The notes under the pieces are model-generated. The model made no database searches, had not been told where the DNA came from, and saw only the letters and a program-made list of their open reading frames with translations. A DNA stretch of 44,775 nucleotides from a virus. Where the stretch lies: IMG/VR virus record IMGVR_UViG_3300023178_002274, positions 1-44,775 of that record. One strand, written 5' to 3'. The position numbers and the translations under genes were made by a program. Shown here piece by piece: positions 42,756 through 44,775 of this stretch (within the stretch, counting starts at the first letter, position 1; every line of letters begins with the position of its first letter).

Positions 42756-42780
42756 CATCTATAGTATTCATATGTATAAT
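42752..42780 (+). promoter_or_regulatory. Consensus sigma-70 promoter of gp47-gp46
   Basis: TTGACA (42752-42757) and TATAAT (42775-42780) with a 17-base spacer again match the consensus in 12 of 12 bases. The -35 box overlaps the last codons and stop of gp55. Transcription would start near 42787, about 22 bases before the TTG start of gp47. Confidence 0.9.
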
Positions 42781-42808
42781 GAATAACATCTAATAGTGGA
42801 GATACAAT

Positions 42809-43819
42809 TTGTTTAAGAAAGCGGCGGTCTTTACCGATATTCATTTTGGTTTAAAAGGCAATAGCAAAATACACAACGACGACTGTGAAGAATTCGTAGA
42901 CTGGTTTATTGAACAAGCCCAAGAACGTGGCTGTGAAACAGCCATTTTTTGCGGCGATTGGCATCATAATCGTAACAGTCTTAACCTAACAACCATGGAT
43001 GCTACTATTCGTAGTTTAGAAAAACTAGGTAAAGCATTTGACAAGTTCTATATGTTTGTAGGCAATCACGATTTGTACTACAAAGATAAGCGTGATGTAA
43101 GCTCTACTATTTTTGGTAAGCATATTGACGGTGTTACTTTTGTTGACGAAATCTACGAAGAAGATGATGTAGCACTTGTTCCGTGGCTTGTTGGCGACGA
43201 GTGGAAACAAATAGAAAACATTAAAGCCAAATACATGTTTGGACACTTTGAACTTCCTAGTTTCTACATGAACGCAATGGTGCAAATGCCAGACCACGGC
43301 GACTTGCGTCCACAACACTTTGTAAATCAAGACTATGTGTTCTCAGGACATTTCCACAAACGTCAGGTACAAGGCAAGATTCATTACATTGGAAATGCGT
43401 TTCCACACAACTATGCAGATGCGTGGGATGACGAACGCGGTATGATGATCCTTGACAAAGAAAACGGTAAAGAGCCAGAATATATTAACTGGTGGAATTG
43501 TCCTAAGTATCGCACAACTAAACTAAGCAAACTGCTAGATCCAGATGCAGACATTATTAAACCTAAAATGTATCTGCGTGTTACATTAGATTTGCCTATC
43601 TCATATGAAGAAGCACAGTTTATCAAAGAAACATATATTAATAAACACGGTTGTCGAGAAATTACACTTATTCCACAAAAACAAATCGAAGAAATTTCAA
43701 CAGAACTTGACATTGAACATTTTGAAAGTGTAGATCAAATTGTTTCAAACGAAATTACTGCTATTGATAGCGATAACTTTAACAAAAAAATGCTACTAGA
43801 CATATACAACGAGCTATAA
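42809..43819 (+). CDS. gp47: Recombination nuclease subunit gp47 (Mre11/SbcD-like)
   Basis: The 336-residue protein has the metallophosphoesterase motifs of Mre11/SbcD: TDIHFG (Asp10, His12), CGDWHH (Asp50, His52), GNHD (Asn86-Asp88), FGHFE (His146) and SGHFH (His181, His183). With gp46 it forms the T4 gp46/gp47 nuclease complex that resects DNA ends for recombination-dependent replication and degrades host DNA. Translation starts at TTG: an in-frame TAG at 42794-42796 rules out earlier starts, GGAG lies seven bases before, and the first motif is only ten residues in. The following gene begins one base after its stop (TAAATG). Confidence 0.95.
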   Translation: MFKKAAVFTDIHFGLKGNSKIHNDDCEEFVDWFIEQAQERGCETAIFCGDWHHNRNSLNLTTMDATIRSLEKLGKAFDKFYMFVGNHDLYYKDKRDVSSTIFGKHIDGVTFVDEIYEEDDVALVPWLVGDEWKQIENIKAKYMFGHFELPSFYMNAMVQMPDHGDLRPQHFVNQDYVFSGHFHKRQVQGKIHYIGNAFPHNYADAWDDERGMMILDKENGKEPEYINWWNCPKYRTTKLSKLLDPDADIIKPKMYLRVTLDLPISYEEAQFIKETYINKHGCREITLIPQKQIEEISTELDIEHFESVDQIVSNEITAIDSDNFNKKMLLDIYNEL

Positions 43820-44775
43820 ATGATTAGAATCAAGGATTTAACTGTAAAGAATTTTATGAGTGTGGGCAACCAAACCCAGGCTGTAGACTTTAACAAAGAA
43901 CAACTAACGTTAGTACTTGGTGAAAACTTAGATCAAGGAGGTGACGATTCTGGCAGTCGTAACGGTACAGGTAAAACAACCATTATTAATGCGTTGAGCT
44001 ATGCCCTGTATGGCCAAGCACTAACTAATATCAAGCGAAACAACCTTATCAACAAAACGAATTCAAAAGGTATGGTTGTCTCGCTTGATTTTGAAAAAGA
44101 TGGAACAGAATATAAAGTTGAGAGAGGACGAAGTCCTACATTTTTAAAATTTTATATCAACAATCAAGAACAAGAATTAACAGACGAGTCGCAAGGCGAC
44201 AGTCGAAAAACACAAGAATTTATCAATGACTTACTTGGTATGAGTCATGACATGTTTAAGCACATTGTTGCCTTAAACACATACACAGAACCTTTCTTGA
44301 GTATGCGTACTAATGACCAACGTGCTATTATTGAACAGTTATTAGGTATTACTATTCTATCTGAAAAGGCAGAAAGTCTTAAAGAAAAAGTTCGCACTAC
44401 TAAAGAAGCAATTACACAAGAAACACTAAAGATTGAAGCAATACAAACTGCTAATAGTAAAATTGAAACTACTATTGAAAGTTTAAAAAACAATCAAAGA
44501 GCATGGACTGCTAAAAAACGTGCTGACATCGAAAAACTACAAAAATCAATTGACGAATTAGAACATTTAGACATTGACGAAGAACTAGAAGCACACGAAA
44601 AATTAGCAAACTGGACTGAATTAAACACAGCAATTACGGCTCTTAATAAAGAAAAAAGCACACTTGAGAGTGCATTACTACGTGCCACTAAATCTGTTGA
44701 AAAGGCAGAAAAAGACATCGCAAATCTTGACGATGCAGTATGTTATACTTGCGGACAAGCATTACATGCTGACAA
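43820..44775 (+). CDS. gp46: Recombination ATPase subunit gp46 (Rad50/SbcC-like), partial
   Basis: The first 318 residues of an SMC-like ATPase are in the window. The start (MIRIKDLTVKNFMSVGN) and Walker A (NGTGKTT, Lys52) are those of Rad50/SbcC and T4 gp46. An EPFLSMRTNDQRAIIEQLLG segment follows, then a Lys/Glu-rich coiled coil (about residues 180-300), and a CYTC pair at 308-311, the zinc hook that joins two molecules. The other half of the coiled coil and the signature and Walker B motifs lie beyond the right edge. It starts one base after the gp47 stop, with weak independent ribosome binding, so it is probably coupled to gp47. Confidence 0.95.
   Translation, partial: MIRIKDLTVKNFMSVGNQTQAVDFNKEQLTLVLGENLDQGGDDSGSRNGTGKTTIINALSYALYGQALTNIKRNNLINKTNSKGMVVSLDFEKDGTEYKVERGRSPTFLKFYINNQEQELTDESQGDSRKTQEFINDLLGMSHDMFKHIVALNTYTEPFLSMRTNDQRAIIEQLLGITILSEKAESLKEKVRTTKEAITQETLKIEAIQTANSKIETTIESLKNNQRAWTAKKRADIEKLQKSIDELEHLDIDEELEAHEKLANWTELNTAITALNKEKSTLESALLRATKSVEKAEKDIANLDDAVCYTCGQALHAD

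Noticed and set aside
1-44775. tRNA genes, CRISPR arrays, insertion sequences, integrase or attachment sites
   Set aside because: I looked in the gaps and along both strands and saw none; gaps are all under about 100 bases.

Overview
The window is a 44.8 kb, AT-rich, gene-dense segment of a T4-like myovirus. The evidence is a run of recognisable T4-type genes: tail-tube cap/gp48-like, gp53, gp5, a PAAR tip, gp25, gp6, the late sigma factor gp55, and the recombination nuclease pair gp47/gp46. Several other proteins look like those of marine T4-like phages (cyanomyoviruses, pelagimyophages): collar-domain fibres, a giant protein next to gp6, and a 114-residue small protein. That resemblance is from memory and the host cannot be read from the sequence. 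There are no tRNAs, no CRISPR, no insertion sequences, no integrase and no intergenic gap over about 100 bases.

Layout. (1) Positions 1-8242, minus strand: an operon of overlapping accessory genes (small phage protein, two paired glycosyltransferase-like proteins, an unknown, a third glycosyltransferase-like protein, two tandem radical SAM paralogues with cysteine motifs ahead of the core, an SGNH hydrolase, an unknown, and a third radical SAM gene running off the left edge). It is preceded by an exact TTGACA-17-TATAAT promoter. (2) Positions 8309-15206, minus strand: five tail fibre/virion genes, three of which share an N-terminal module. (3) Positions 15229-30006: one unbroken gene for a 4925-residue virion protein, occupying a third of the window. 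(4) Positions 30006-41829: the baseplate block gp6, gp25, PAAR, CHAP-like hydrolase, gp5 with a C-terminal GH19 domain, a 1014-residue hub-like protein, gp53 and a gp48-like protein. (5) Positions 41910-44775, plus strand: gp55, gp47 and the start of gp46.

Regulation is unusually legible. Three consensus host sigma-70 promoters (12 of 12 bases, 17-base spacer) precede gp55, gp47 and the accessory operon. T4-late-type octamers (TATAAATA or close variants) lie 18-29 bases upstream of five virion genes. The simple model is that host polymerase makes gp55, which then switches on the virion genes. At the divergent junction near 41850 the gp55 promoter and the presumed first late promoter of the baseplate block touch each other. 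The accessory operon sits downstream of the late genes but has an early-type promoter, so it may be expressed both early and, by read-through, late.
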